Assembly (NCBI RefSeq): GCF_009857835.1
Contig: NZ_WWCL01000003.1
Span: 1 to 64,000 of the forward strand
Length of the DNA: 64,000 bases
Source: Duganella fentianensis
GTDB lineage: Bacteria > Pseudomonadota > Gammaproteobacteria > Burkholderiales > Burkholderiaceae_D
Direction: 5' to 3'
Part shown: piece by piece, positions 27,264-38,604 of the stretch
Position numbering within the stretch: position 1 is the stretch's first letter
Layout of the letters: each line of letters starts with the position of its first letter
The notes under the pieces: generated by a model
Database searches by the model: none
Told to the model about the DNA's origin: nothing
What the model saw: the letters and a program-made list of their open reading frames with translations, nothing else
Program-made: the position numbers and the translations under genes

Positions 27264-28970
27264 TTAGCTGTTAGCCGCTTCCGGTGCAGCGAATTTCTTC
27301 GTGATCACGTACTGCTGAGCGATCGACAGGATGTTGTTGACCACCCAGTACAGTACCAGACCGGACGGGAAGAAGAAGAACATCACCGAGAAGGCCAGCG
27401 GCATGAACAGCATCATCTTGGCCTGCATCGGATCAGCCGGCGCAGGGTTCAGCTTGGTGGTGATGTACATGGTGATCGCGTACAGCACTGGCAGCACATA
27501 GAACGGATCCGGTGCAGCCAGGTTGGTGATCCAGCCCAGCCATGCGGCGCCACGGATTTCCACCGAAGCCTGCAGCACCCAGTACAGCGCGATGAACACC
27601 GGCATCTGCACGAGGATAGGCAGACAGCCGCCCAGCGGGTTGATCTTCTCGGCCTTGTACAGTTCCATGGTGGCCTGATTCATCTTGGCCGGATCGCCTT
27701 TGTGGCGCTCGCGGATGGCCTGCATCTTAGGCGTCAGCACTTTCATCTTGGCCATGCTGCGGTAGCCGGCAGCCGACAGCGGGAAGAAGGCCAGCTTGAT
27801 CAGGATGGTGAAGGCGATAATGGTCCAGCCCCAGTTGCCCAGTGCTTTGTGCAGCTGGTCCATGACCCAGAAGATAGGCTTGGCGATAATGGTCAGCCAG
27901 CCATAGTCTTTCACCAGTTCCAGACCCGGGGTAACTTGCTCCAGCAGTTTTTCAACTTGCGGGCCCGAGTACAGACGCGCGTCGTTGCTGATGGTGGCGC
28001 CCGGCGCCAGCGTACCCAGCGGCTGGGTCACGCCGATGGCGTACTGGTTGGTCGTCACTTTGCGGGTGAAGATGGTGCGTGCCAGCTTGTCCTGCGGTAC
28101 GAAAGCCGAGACGAAGAAGTGCTGGGAAATCGCGAACCAGCCATTGTCGGCCTTGGTCGGGTGATCCTGCACCACGTCCTTGCCCGTCTTGGCCGCTTCA
28201 GCCGCAGCTTTTTCCAGCGATTCGAACTTCAGCTTGTGGTATTTGTCCGCTTCCGTGTACAGGGTAGGACCGGTGTAGCTACTGTTGAAATACGAGTCGC
28301 CAGCCGGTTTGTTACCGTCGTGTACCAGTTGCAGATACAGTTCAGGCTTGATTGCCGCCGTGCCCACGTTGGTAATGTCATGACGCACATCGATCACGTA
28401 GTCGCCGCGCTTGAAGGTGAAGGTTTTGGTCAGCTTGACGCCGCCGGCTTCCGCTTCCAGCACCAGCTGGATCTGGTTAGCGTCATTCAGCATGCGCGGA
28501 CCAGGCTTGGCCACGAAGCCGGTCTGATGCGTCGGCAGGCCGGGCGCGCCGATCAGGCCGGTTTCAGCCAGATAGGTCTTGCCGGTCGCACCGTCCACAT
28601 CGAACAGCACCTGATTTTTGCTTTCATCGATACCGTCTTTGAACTTCAGCAGTTCCAGACGGCGGATGGTACCGCCCAGGGTATCCACGTCAACGCGGAA
28701 CAGGTCGGTAGTAATGGTCACGCGTTCGCTCTTGAACGGTTCGGCTGGCGCAGCCGCGCCGGCCGTTGCAGCGGCAGCGCTAGCGGCCGGTGCAGTGGCA
28801 GCCGCCGAGGCCGGCAATTCGGCTTTCTTCGCTTCCGGCGCCTTGGCCGTTTGCGGCGGTGGCGGTGCAAACATCGATGGATGGCCGTTCGATACTTGCC
28901 AATTGTTCCACAGAACAATCATCGACACGGCAAACACGATCCACAGGATGGTACGTTTATTGATATCCAT
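27264..28970 (-). CDS. yidC: Membrane protein insertase YidC
   Basis: A 568-residue insertase. The start MDINKRTILW gives the usual first membrane anchor; an Ala-rich linker (about 45-80) and a periplasmic beta-sandwich (about 85-340) follow. The C-terminal part has five membrane segments, the conserved Arg in the KLAFFPLSAAGYRSMAKM region and the helical hairpin. It inserts proteins with or independently of SecYEG. It forms the conserved rpmH-rnpA-yidD-yidC cluster. Confidence 0.96.
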   Translation of the reverse strand: MDINKRTILWIVFAVSMIVLWNNWQVSNGHPSMFAPPPPQTAKAPEAKKAELPASAAATAPAASAAAATAGAAAPAEPFKSERVTITTDLFRVDVDTLGGTIRRLELLKFKDGIDESKNQVLFDVDGATGKTYLAETGLIGAPGLPTHQTGFVAKPGPRMLNDANQIQLVLEAEAGGVKLTKTFTFKRGDYVIDVRHDITNVGTAAIKPELYLQLVHDGNKPAGDSYFNSSYTGPTLYTEADKYHKLKFESLEKAAAEAAKTGKDVVQDHPTKADNGWFAISQHFFVSAFVPQDKLARTIFTRKVTTNQYAIGVTQPLGTLAPGATISNDARLYSGPQVEKLLEQVTPGLELVKDYGWLTIIAKPIFWVMDQLHKALGNWGWTIIAFTILIKLAFFPLSAAGYRSMAKMKVLTPKMQAIRERHKGDPAKMNQATMELYKAEKINPLGGCLPILVQMPVFIALYWVLQASVEIRGAAWLGWITNLAAPDPFYVLPVLYAITMYITTKLNPAPADPMQAKMMLFMPLAFSVMFFFFPSGLVLYWVVNNILSIAQQYVITKKFAAPEAANS

Positions 28971-28981
28971 TACGGTATTTA

Positions 28982-29248
28982 TCAGGAGTGGTTGCAACCG
29001 CAAGCGGTCGTTGAAGAATTCGATTTTTTACTCTCGGCCGGCGGCACCGGATCGTGGCCACCGGGATTCCACGGATGGCAACGGCAGATGCGCCTGGCGG
29101 CTAGCCAGCTACCCCGCGCAGCGCCATGCTCTTGCAGCGCTTCCAGTGCGTAGTTCGAGCAGCTCGGATAGAAGCGGCACGCAGGCGGCAGCAGCGGGCT
29201 GATCGCCAGCTGGTAGCCGCGCACCAGAAAACGTAGCAATTTTTTCAT
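28982..29248 (-). CDS. yidD: Membrane protein insertion efficiency factor YidD
   Basis: An 88-residue protein with the family signature: amphipathic start [17 protein letters not shown], Cys-rich core [15 protein letters not shown], and the [18 protein letters not shown] segment. It assists YidC-dependent insertion at the membrane face. The start overlaps the rnpA stop, and yidC begins 11 bases on. The C-terminal tail ends in a CGCNHS stretch. Confidence 0.94.
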   Translation of the reverse strand: MKKLLRFLVRGYQLAISPLLPPACRFYPSCSNYALEALQEHGAARGSWLAARRICRCHPWNPGGHDPVPPAESKKSNSSTTACGCNHS

Positions 29249-29703
29249 GATGCGGCAGATGGAGGCGGTGGCGCCGAAGACAAGGCCGGCTTGGGCGCAC
29301 GCGCCGCTGCCGTTCTGGCCTGAGCGAACAGACGTGACAATTCCACCCGCAGCGCCGCTTTTAACGTCGCCGAGGTGGCTGGACCGTCCTTGCTGTTGAC
29401 CGGTCTGGATAAACGCACCAGACAATCGATCGCCGGCAGGCCAGTCTGACGGAACAGTTCGCGCGTGACCCGTTTGATGGTGTTACGCGTTACTGCGCGC
29501 GGCGCAAACCGTTTGGCCACCACCACCCCGAGGCGCGCATGGGGCAGCGCACTGGGACGGGTGTAGAGCACAAAGTGGGCGCTTTTTTGCGTAGGGCGCA
29601 AACGAAAAACGGATGAAAATTCATCCGTTTTAACGATGCGCCGAACGCGCGCGAAGTCGTGTGAACCTTCGCCTGTCGAGCCGTTTTGCAAACAGCTGTC
29701 CAT
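29245..29703 (-). CDS. rnpA: Ribonuclease P protein component
   Basis: About 152 residues. The family core is present: [40 protein letters not shown] (RNR-like basic motif) and LVRLSRP. It binds the RNase P RNA to mature tRNA 5' ends. The ATG at 29703 is used; a TTG at 29718 is also possible and neither has a clear ribosome site. The C-terminus has a Pro/Ala-rich tail beyond the usual fold. The gene begins 24 bases after rpmH. Confidence 0.93.
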   Translation of the reverse strand: MDSCLQNGSTGEGSHDFARVRRIVKTDEFSSVFRLRPTQKSAHFVLYTRPSALPHARLGVVVAKRFAPRAVTRNTIKRVTRELFRQTGLPAIDCLVRLSRPVNSKDGPATSATLKAALRVELSRLFAQARTAAARAPKPALSSAPPPPSAAS

Positions 29704-29726
29704 GCGATCAGCGAACAAGCGGTGGC

Positions 29727-29861
29727 TTATACAGCCAGACGCTTGCGGCCTTTTGCGCGACGTGCGTTGAGCACATCACGGCCACCACGGGTAGCCATAC
29801 GAGCGCGGAAGCCGTGGGTACGCTTGCGGCGCACGACGGAAGGTTGGTAAGTACGTTTCAT
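29727..29861 (-). CDS. rpmH: 50S ribosomal protein L34
   Basis: A 44-residue ribosomal protein, MKRTYQPS...[11 protein letters not shown]...GRKRLAV, matching the family in length and sequence. It is the first gene of the minus-strand cluster divergent from dnaA. The short reading frame extends upstream but the ATG at 29861 is the conserved start. Confidence 0.97.
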   Translation of the reverse strand: MKRTYQPSVVRRKRTHGFRARMATRGGRDVLNARRAKGRKRLAV

Positions 29862-30250
29862 GTTGGTCTCGCTTAAAGCAGAAAAAAATGCAAAATCGGG
29901 TTGTGGCCCCGTCAGTTTTTGGTGCCAATGACACTTCGCGCACCTATGCCACCGATACCGGCACAAGCTGGGTCCATCTCATCGCCCGCTAAATCCACGC
30001 TTACTCCATATTGACGTCACAGTGAATAAACACGGAATACGGGCGGGGAACCCTGAATTATCAGCATTTTGCCCCCCCTTGTCAACAACTGATGACGCCG
30101 GAGACCAGCCGGCGATGCGAAAAATAAGCGTCGCGCCTGTGGATAACTTCGCCCGGCGAGAGTAGAATAGCGCGTTACGTGTGACGAACCCCGGGTTCGA
30201 TCCCACCCTGATCAGTAGTACCGAAGTCGTTAAGAATAGATATAAGATTC
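29862..30250. other. Candidate replication origin (oriC) between rpmH and dnaA
   Basis: About 390 bases of non-coding DNA between divergent rpmH and dnaA, the commonest origin position. It holds one perfect DnaA box and three near matches (agtgaataa at 30021-30029, reverse complement 8/9; ttatcagca at 30057-30065, 7/9; ttgtcaaca at 30079-30087, 7/9). A T-rich/A-rich patch occurs near 30000-30090. It also must carry promoters for both gene clusters. I could not compute GC skew. Confidence 0.55.
30138..30146 (-). promoter_or_regulatory. Consensus DnaA box
   Basis: tgtggataa on the plus strand is TTATCCACA on the minus strand, a perfect match. It is about 105 bases before the dnaA ATG, so it could serve both origin function and dnaA autoregulation. 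Confidence 0.75.
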
Positions 30251-31648
30251 ATGGAAAATTTCTGGCAGACGTGCTCCGCCCAGCTGGAGCTGGAGCTGAC
30301 GCCGCAACAATTCAGCGCGTGGATTAAGCCGCTCATCCCCCTCGATTACGAGGCGGGCAAGCTGCGCATGGCCGCCCCTAACCGCTTCAAACTGGACTGG
30401 GTGAAGACCCAGTTTGCCAGCCGCATCACGGCGCTGGCCTGCCAGTACTGGGACGCCCCGACGGAAGTGCAGTTCGTGCTCGATCCGCGCCTGTCCGCGC
30501 CGAAAAAGGCCAGCACTGTTGCGCCGGTTCCTGATATCAATGGCGGTGCGCCTAGCGGCAACGCGCGCATGGCCGACCCCGTGCCATCGGTGCCGGAACT
30601 GCCCGCTTCGGCCGCACCGCGCCGCGAGCAGAGCCGCATCAATACCGACCTCACTTTCGACAGCTTCGTCACGGGTAAGGCCAACCAGCTGGCCCGCGCA
30701 GCGGCAATCCAGGTAGCGAATAATCCCGGTGTGTCCTACAACCCGCTGTTCTTCTACGGCGGCGTGGGCCTCGGTAAGACCCACCTGATCCACGCGATCG
30801 GCAATCAGGTGATGGCCGACCAGCCCGGCGCCAAGATCCGCTACATCCACGCCGAGCAGTATGTGCGTGACGTGGTGACGGCTTACCAGCGCAAGGGTTT
30901 CGACGACTTCAAGCATTACTACCACTCGCTGGACATGCTGCTGATCGACGATATTCAATTCTTCGGCGGCAAGAGCCGTACGCAGGAAGAATTCTTCTAT
31001 GCGTTCGAAGCGCTGATCGCCGCCAAGAAGCAGATCATCATCACTTCGGATACCTATCCGAAGGAAATCACGGGCATGGACGACCGCCTGATCTCGCGTT
31101 TCGACTCGGGTCTGACGGTGGCCATCGAACCGCCGGAACTGGAAATGCGCGTGGCGATTCTGCTCAAGAAAGCCAAGCAGGAAGGCGTCACCTTCTCGGA
31201 CGACGTGGCCTTCTTCGTGGCCAAGCACCTGCGCTCCAACGTGCGTGAGCTGGAAGGCGCGCTGCGCAAGATTCTGGCCTACTCGCGCTTCCACGGCAAA
31301 GACATCACCATCGACATCGTCAAGGAAGCGCTGAAAGATCTGCTGTCGGTGCAGAACCGCCAGATTTCGGTGGAAAACATCCAGAAAACCGTGGCCGACT
31401 TCTTCAACATCAAAGTGGCCGATATGTATTCCAAGCGCCGGCCGGCGAATATCGCCCGTCCGCGCCAGATCGCCATGTATCTGGCCAAGGAGTTGACGCA
31501 GAAGAGTCTGCCGGAAATCGGTGAACTGTTCGGTGGCCGTGACCATACCACCGTGCTGCACGCCGTGCGCAAGATCGCGCTGGACCGCACCAAAAATCCG
31601 GAATGCAACCACGAGCTGCACGTGCTCGAGCAAACCCTCAAAGGCTGA
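30251..31648 (+). CDS. dnaA: Chromosomal replication initiator protein DnaA
   Basis: A 465-residue initiator. Domain I (about 1-80, [21 protein letters not shown]), a linker II (about 85-130), AAA+ domain III with Walker [10 protein letters not shown] and Walker [10 protein letters not shown], and DNA-binding domain IV with [14 protein letters not shown]. It binds DnaA boxes and melts oriC. It is divergent from rpmH and 109 bases before dnaN. All expected domains are intact. Confidence 0.98.
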   Translation: MENFWQTCSAQLELELTPQQFSAWIKPLIPLDYEAGKLRMAAPNRFKLDWVKTQFASRITALACQYWDAPTEVQFVLDPRLSAPKKASTVAPVPDINGGAPSGNARMADPVPSVPELPASAAPRREQSRINTDLTFDSFVTGKANQLARAAAIQVANNPGVSYNPLFFYGGVGLGKTHLIHAIGNQVMADQPGAKIRYIHAEQYVRDVVTAYQRKGFDDFKHYYHSLDMLLIDDIQFFGGKSRTQEEFFYAFEALIAAKKQIIITSDTYPKEITGMDDRLISRFDSGLTVAIEPPELEMRVAILLKKAKQEGVTFSDDVAFFVAKHLRSNVRELEGALRKILAYSRFHGKDITIDIVKEALKDLLSVQNRQISVENIQKTVADFFNIKVADMYSKRRPANIARPRQIAMYLAKELTQKSLPEIGELFGGRDHTTVLHAVRKIALDRTKNPECNHELHVLEQTLKG

Positions 31649-31757
31649 TGCCGGAGGCTGGCAAGAGCCGTGCTTTGCCTTTATGATTTAGGCAATCTGC
31701 CCACAAGGCAAAGTTGTTAAAAATTTACGATTCAATCTTTAAACCTGAGGATAAGCT

Positions 31758-32864
31758 ATGCAATTGGTCAAAACCACCCGAGATACTCTTCTCCGGCCAC
31801 TGCAGATCGTGAGCGGTATTGTCGAGCGTCGGCACACTATGCCGATTCTGGCCAATATCCTCATCAGCAAAGAGGGCGAGAGCGTCTCCTTCCTGTCCAC
31901 TGACACCGAAGTACAGATCACCACCCACGCCGACATCGGTTCCGGCGCGGAAGTGACGGGCACCACCGTGGCCGCCCGCAAGCTGCTCGACATTCTGCGC
32001 GCACTGCCGGAATCGGGCGACGTCACCATGACGCTGCTGAACAAGCGCCTGACCGTACAGTCGGGCAAATCGCGCTTCGCCCTGCAAACGCTGGCCGCGG
32101 AAGAATTCCCTACCGTGCAGCAAGCCGACAGCTACAGCGCCAGCGTGACCCTGCCGCAAAAAACCCTGAAGCACCTGTTCAACATGGTGCACTTCTCCAT
32201 GGCCCAGCAGGACATCCGCTACTACCTGAACGGCCTGCTGCTGGTGCTCGATGGTAACAACGTGATCGCCGTGGCGACCGACGGCCACCGTCTGGCTTTC
32301 TGCCAGGTGGAAACGGAGCAGACCTTTGCCCGTCAGGAAGTCATCATCCCGCGCAAGACCATCATCGAACTGCAGCGCCTGCTGGAAGAAAACGACGAGA
32401 CCGTGCAACTGGACATCGCCGCCAATCAGGTCAAGCTGCGCTTCGCCGACATCGAACTGATTTCGAAACTGGTGGAAGGCAAGTTCCCTGACTACACCCG
32501 CGTGATTCCCAAAGGCTATCAGAACGAATTCACTATCGGCCGCGATGAGCTGCTGCGTTCGCTGCAACGTGCCGCCATCATGACCAGCGATAAATTCAAA
32601 GGCGTGCGCTGCATCATCACCCCGGGCAGCATGAAAATCAGCTCGACCAATGCCGATCAGGAAGAGGCCGTGGAAGAACTGGAAATCGATTACGGCGGCG
32701 ACAGCGTCGATATCGGTTTCAACGTCAGCTATCTGCTCGACGTACTGAACAATCTGAAATGCGATCAGGTCAATGTGGCACTGGGCGATTCCAATTCGTC
32801 CGCGCTGATTTCCATCCCCGACAATGCCGACTTTAAATATGTCGTCATGCCGATGCGGATCTGA
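31758..32864 (+). CDS. dnaN: DNA polymerase III beta sliding clamp
   Basis: A 368-residue clamp of normal length beginning MQLVKTTRDTLLRPL and ending YVVMPMRI, the expected hydrophobic-cleft terminus. It is the ring-shaped processivity factor of the replicase. GAGGATAAG precedes the ATG as ribosome site. It sits in the dnaA-dnaN-gyrB cluster without recF, which is absent here as in many betaproteobacteria. Confidence 0.97.
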   Translation: MQLVKTTRDTLLRPLQIVSGIVERRHTMPILANILISKEGESVSFLSTDTEVQITTHADIGSGAEVTGTTVAARKLLDILRALPESGDVTMTLLNKRLTVQSGKSRFALQTLAAEEFPTVQQADSYSASVTLPQKTLKHLFNMVHFSMAQQDIRYYLNGLLLVLDGNNVIAVATDGHRLAFCQVETEQTFARQEVIIPRKTIIELQRLLEENDETVQLDIAANQVKLRFADIELISKLVEGKFPDYTRVIPKGYQNEFTIGRDELLRSLQRAAIMTSDKFKGVRCIITPGSMKISSTNADQEEAVEELEIDYGGDSVDIGFNVSYLLDVLNNLKCDQVNVALGDSNSSALISIPDNADFKYVVMPMRI

Positions 32865-32887
32865 TCCAGCTCTAGTGATTAGCATAG

Positions 32888-35440
<2,553 letters not shown>

Positions 35441-35534
35441 GCTTGTCGGGCAATACACAAAATGAAAAACTCGACCGCTTGGTAAAAATTCATTCACTCA
35501 GTTGATGAAAATTTCCGGAGGCGGAGCAAACTGA

Positions 35535-35570
35535 AGGGCCAGCAGGGGCTATCCTGTTGGTCCCTTTTTT
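35535..35570 (+). terminator. Intrinsic terminator after gyrB
   Basis: AGGGCCAGCAGG pairs imperfectly with CCTGTTGGTCCCT around GGGCTAT-like loop bases, followed by six T. It ends the dnaA-dnaN-gyrB region. Confidence 0.8.
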
Positions 35571-35605
35571 ATCTCAAAATACTCTCGTGGTGTAATATTC
35601 CAATT

Positions 35606-36166
35606 ATGGACCAAAATACTCTCTCAGACGCTGAGTTCGCGCTGCTCGGACTGATAAGTGAAACCGGGTCAATTTCAGGCTATGGCCTGATGATGCTGGC
35701 CGCAACGCGAGGAATGTCGCATTGGGCGAACCTGAGCGCTTCAAATGTTTACAAGCACCTCAAGGCACTGCGAGGGACAGATTTGATCGACACGATCCAC
35801 GATGTGGAAAAGCGCGGTCGCGGCCCGTCGGGATTGCTCTACTCAAGCAGCGCGCATGGGCACTTGGTACTGCGGAATCTGGTTGAACAGTCCATCGTGG
35901 ACGCACGTGAGCAGTCGACCTCGTTCAAACTGGCTTTGGCGTTCAGCGGTTGTGTTCCCGCGAAACGTCTCGCGACTCTGTTTTCCAGCCGCGAAAGCAA
36001 ACTGCGCAGTCGTCTGGCGGACATTGAGGCAGCAAAAATGGCGCAACCGAATACTGCTGAGTCACGATCTGCTTCACTCTTGTTCGAATACGTCATGCAA
36101 GGTGTGGCTCATGAGGTGCAGATGGCACGGAACTTTGCGCAGTTGATTACTGGAGAGTGCTCATGA
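35606..36166 (+). CDS. PadR family transcriptional regulator
   Basis: A 186-residue regulator with the PadR winged helix (about 8-85: LSDAEFALLGLISETGSISGYGLMM and later WANLSASNVYKHLKAL) and a helical C-terminal dimerisation region. PadR proteins usually repress an adjacent effector gene until a ligand binds. The gene overlaps the next one by four bases (ATGA) and probably regulates it and itself. Its composition is visibly less GC-biased than gyrB, consistent with acquisition. Confidence 0.83.
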   Translation: MDQNTLSDAEFALLGLISETGSISGYGLMMLAATRGMSHWANLSASNVYKHLKALRGTDLIDTIHDVEKRGRGPSGLLYSSSAHGHLVLRNLVEQSIVDAREQSTSFKLALAFSGCVPAKRLATLFSSRESKLRSRLADIEAAKMAQPNTAESRSASLLFEYVMQGVAHEVQMARNFAQLITGECS

Positions 36167-37158
36167 CATCGATGTTGATCCCAGACTTCCAACCTTACAA
36201 AGGTGCACACTGCGAAACAGTCGCGACTGGGTCGCTTCTCAAGGCCATCGGCATTGACCTGTCGGAGCCTATGCTCTTTGGGCTAGGTGAAGGACTAAGT
36301 TTTGTATTCCTCAATCTGGCCACACTACCTCTTCCCTTCATCGGCGGCCGCGTGCAGCCTTTCGATCTCACGACGGCGCTTTGTCAAAACCTCGGAGTCG
36401 TCTGCCACGCCACTGAAACTAGCTCTAGAACCAAGGCCTGGATCAACCTGGAAAAGACCATACACGGCAGGGTGCCGGTCGGCCTTCAGCTTGACGCCTA
36501 CTACCTCGACTACTTTTCAAATCCCTTTCACTTCGCAGGGCACTTTGTCGCTGTCTATGGCATCGACTCTGATAGCGTCTGGGTCGTAGACACAACTCAA
36601 CAGGGAACAACCCATCAGGTCGCGCGCCGGAGAATTGAAGAAGCTCGCTTCGCAAGGGGCCCCATGGCTGCACGAGCCAGGTCCTGGACCATCACCCGCT
36701 CTGACCAGATGATGGACTTGCCAGCTGCCATTCGTAAAGCGATACGTTCGAATGCGGCGGCGTACTTGACGCCTGCATTTAAGGGCGCTTCCCACCTCGG
36801 GATTCGCAAGCTCTCGACCTCTTTGCCGAAATGGCTGCAGATCAGTCGTGCCCCTGATCAGGACCTCGCACAGACCGCGCTGCTCATGGAGAAAGCAGGC
36901 ACAGGAGGATCGTTATTTCGTAACTTCTATCGCGACTTTTTGATTGAATCGCTAGGCCACCTTGATCAAGGCAAGGAGCTGGTTGACAGGGCTGCGGAAC
37001 AGTTCGGCGCTTCCGCGCACAACTGGGCAAAAGTAGCGGAACTCATACAAGTTGCTGGGGAGGAGAGGAAGGTGGAACCATTACGGGAAGCCTCTATCAT
37101 TTGCAAAGAGATCGCAGAACTGGAAGTAGCGGCTATGCGCTTACTTGCGCACCTGTAA
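36163..37158 (+). CDS. BtrH_N-like protein (butirosin BtrH-type, DUF4872-like C-terminus)
   Basis: A 331-residue protein. The ATG at 36163 overlaps the PadR stop and has GGAGAG at 36152-36157; a GTG two codons earlier is less likely. The N-terminal half matches the BtrH_N pattern: KGAHCET near C17, FGLGEGLSF, and later GHFVAVYG and DSVWVVDT, giving a Cys-His-Asp set like papain or C39-fold enzymes. The C-terminal half resembles DUF4872. BtrH transfers an acyl group from a carrier protein in butirosin synthesis; here no carrier or biosynthetic genes are adjacent, so the substrate is unknown. Confidence 0.65.
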   Translation: MTSMLIPDFQPYKGAHCETVATGSLLKAIGIDLSEPMLFGLGEGLSFVFLNLATLPLPFIGGRVQPFDLTTALCQNLGVVCHATETSSRTKAWINLEKTIHGRVPVGLQLDAYYLDYFSNPFHFAGHFVAVYGIDSDSVWVVDTTQQGTTHQVARRRIEEARFARGPMAARARSWTITRSDQMMDLPAAIRKAIRSNAAAYLTPAFKGASHLGIRKLSTSLPKWLQISRAPDQDLAQTALLMEKAGTGGSLFRNFYRDFLIESLGHLDQGKELVDRAAEQFGASAHNWAKVAELIQVAGEERKVEPLREASIICKEIAELEVAAMRLLAHL

Positions 37159-37357
37159 GCCCCTCCAGGCTTAATCCCGTCAGTCGCCAGTACAGCATGT
37201 TCCCCCCCTGATCACATTGCTTCCCGGACCCTTACTCCTAATCAAAAAGTTGCAATTCAATCCATTCAGACTATGGAGTGGTGATTTTTTAGATGATATT
37301 GTGCTAACACAATTATCCAATCATACATCTGCATCTTTGCTGATACACGGAGTAACC

Positions 37358-37972
37358 ATGCCATCCTTCCTCAAGACCTCGCTCTCTCTCGGCCTGCTGG
37401 CCTTATCGCTCAACGCGCACGCCGGCAAAATCACCATCGATTTCGATGACTACGGCGCCTCAGTATATTCTGGATACATTATCGATACCCGCTATGCTGG
37501 CTTGGACTGGTCCAATTTTGGCGTCATCGAAGGTAACTCGATTCCCAACTCCGGCTATGTGTGGGGCACGGTTTCCGGCAAGTACGCTGCCTTTAATTCA
37601 AGAGGTGACGATGCAAGTTTCTCCAGCGGAAGCGACAAGAATTTCACGCTATACGATCTGCTGCTTACCGCAGCATGGCGTGATAGCACGGTGGAGTTCT
37701 ACGGCTACGACAACGGCCAGCTCAAGAAAACCCTGTCAGTCAATACTTCTGCAACCACCCCGGTTCTCGTGCACTTCAATTGGAGCAATATCGATGCTGT
37801 ACGCCTGCATGTGGTCAGCAAGAACTATGGTGCCCAGCAAGTGGTCGATAATATTAAGCTCGAGTTCACCGCGCCACTGCCAGTACCAGAGCCGGAAACC
37901 TACGCCATGCTGCTTGCTGGTCTGGGCCTGATCGGCTTTGCGCGCCGCCACAAGGCAAGTCTGCGCGCTTAA
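37358..37972 (+). CDS. PEP-CTERM sorted extracellular protein
   Basis: A 204-residue secreted protein. A signal peptide (about 1-21, ending NAHA-G) leads a beta-rich domain of unknown function, followed by the C-terminal sorting signal: VPEPETYAMLLAGLGL then IGFARRHK. Such proteins are cut and sorted by exosortase and often accompany exopolysaccharide. The start ATG has a CGGAGT site. It is convergent with the minus-strand gene at 37969, overlapping by four bases. No exosortase gene lies in this window. Confidence 0.85.
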   Translation: MPSFLKTSLSLGLLALSLNAHAGKITIDFDDYGASVYSGYIIDTRYAGLDWSNFGVIEGNSIPNSGYVWGTVSGKYAAFNSRGDDASFSSGSDKNFTLYDLLLTAAWRDSTVEFYGYDNGQLKKTLSVNTSATTPVLVHFNWSNIDAVRLHVVSKNYGAQQVVDNIKLEFTAPLPVPEPETYAMLLAGLGLIGFARRHKASLRA

Positions 37973-38604
37973 CGCAGATCGGCACTGCAGTAGTAGACCG
38001 TTCCGATTATAGGAACAAGCCGCGCCAGCGCTGCTGTATTCGCTTCCACACCGTTCTTTTCAAGCTGCACCGCCTGCGCGACAGGCTGGCGCAGGCGAAC
38101 GATGTGGTCAAAGTCTGGCCGGCTATCGATCAGCTTGATCAGAAAGCTGCCTACAGGAATATAGCGCGCTTGCTGCTGCACTTGTGCCTGATGCTGCAAG
38201 GGACGGAATAGCAGTACCTCATCCACGATTAACGCTGCATCGGGATAGCGCAGCTTTCCGTCCTGCTCAAAGTGCCCCTGATAGGCATGCGCCGTGAACT
38301 GACGCAGGGGCATCGCTGCATCCGGGCCCAGCCGCGACAGTTCGAACTGCTCCGGCTCCAGCGTCCACAAGCCTGTCCCCGCCTGAACTTCCGTACGCAC
38401 GGCAACATCGAGTTCGGCATTCGCAAAATGCACGCGCAGGACCACCTGCGTATCGTGCGGCGCATGGAACATCGGCAGATGCGATGCGTACAGCCCATCC
38501 TTATCCCCGAACAGTGCCATGCCATGCAGGCCGTAGCTGGCATCCGCCGCCCAGCCCAGCATAGGCATTAGCAGCGCCAGCAGGGCGAAGCAGCGCGTGC
38601 GCAT
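37969..38604 (-). CDS. Exported protein of unknown function
   Basis: About 211 residues starting MRTRCFALLALLMP, a signal peptide ending near A21 (GWA-ADAS). I recognise no family. The mature part begins YGLHGMALFGDKDGLYASHLPMFHAPHDTQVV (key features: G-M-A-L-F-G-D and H-L-P-M-F-H-x-P-H-D), a compact motif with His and Pro that could be a binding site. Its ATG overlaps the stop of the reductase gene by one base, so translation is coupled. Confidence 0.65.
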   Translation of the reverse strand: MRTRCFALLALLMPMLGWAADASYGLHGMALFGDKDGLYASHLPMFHAPHDTQVVLRVHFANAELDVAVRTEVQAGTGLWTLEPEQFELSRLGPDAAMPLRQFTAHAYQGHFEQDGKLRYPDAALIVDEVLLFRPLQHQAQVQQQARYIPVGSFLIKLIDSRPDFDHIVRLRQPVAQAVQLEKNGVEANTAALARLVPIIGTVYYCSADLR

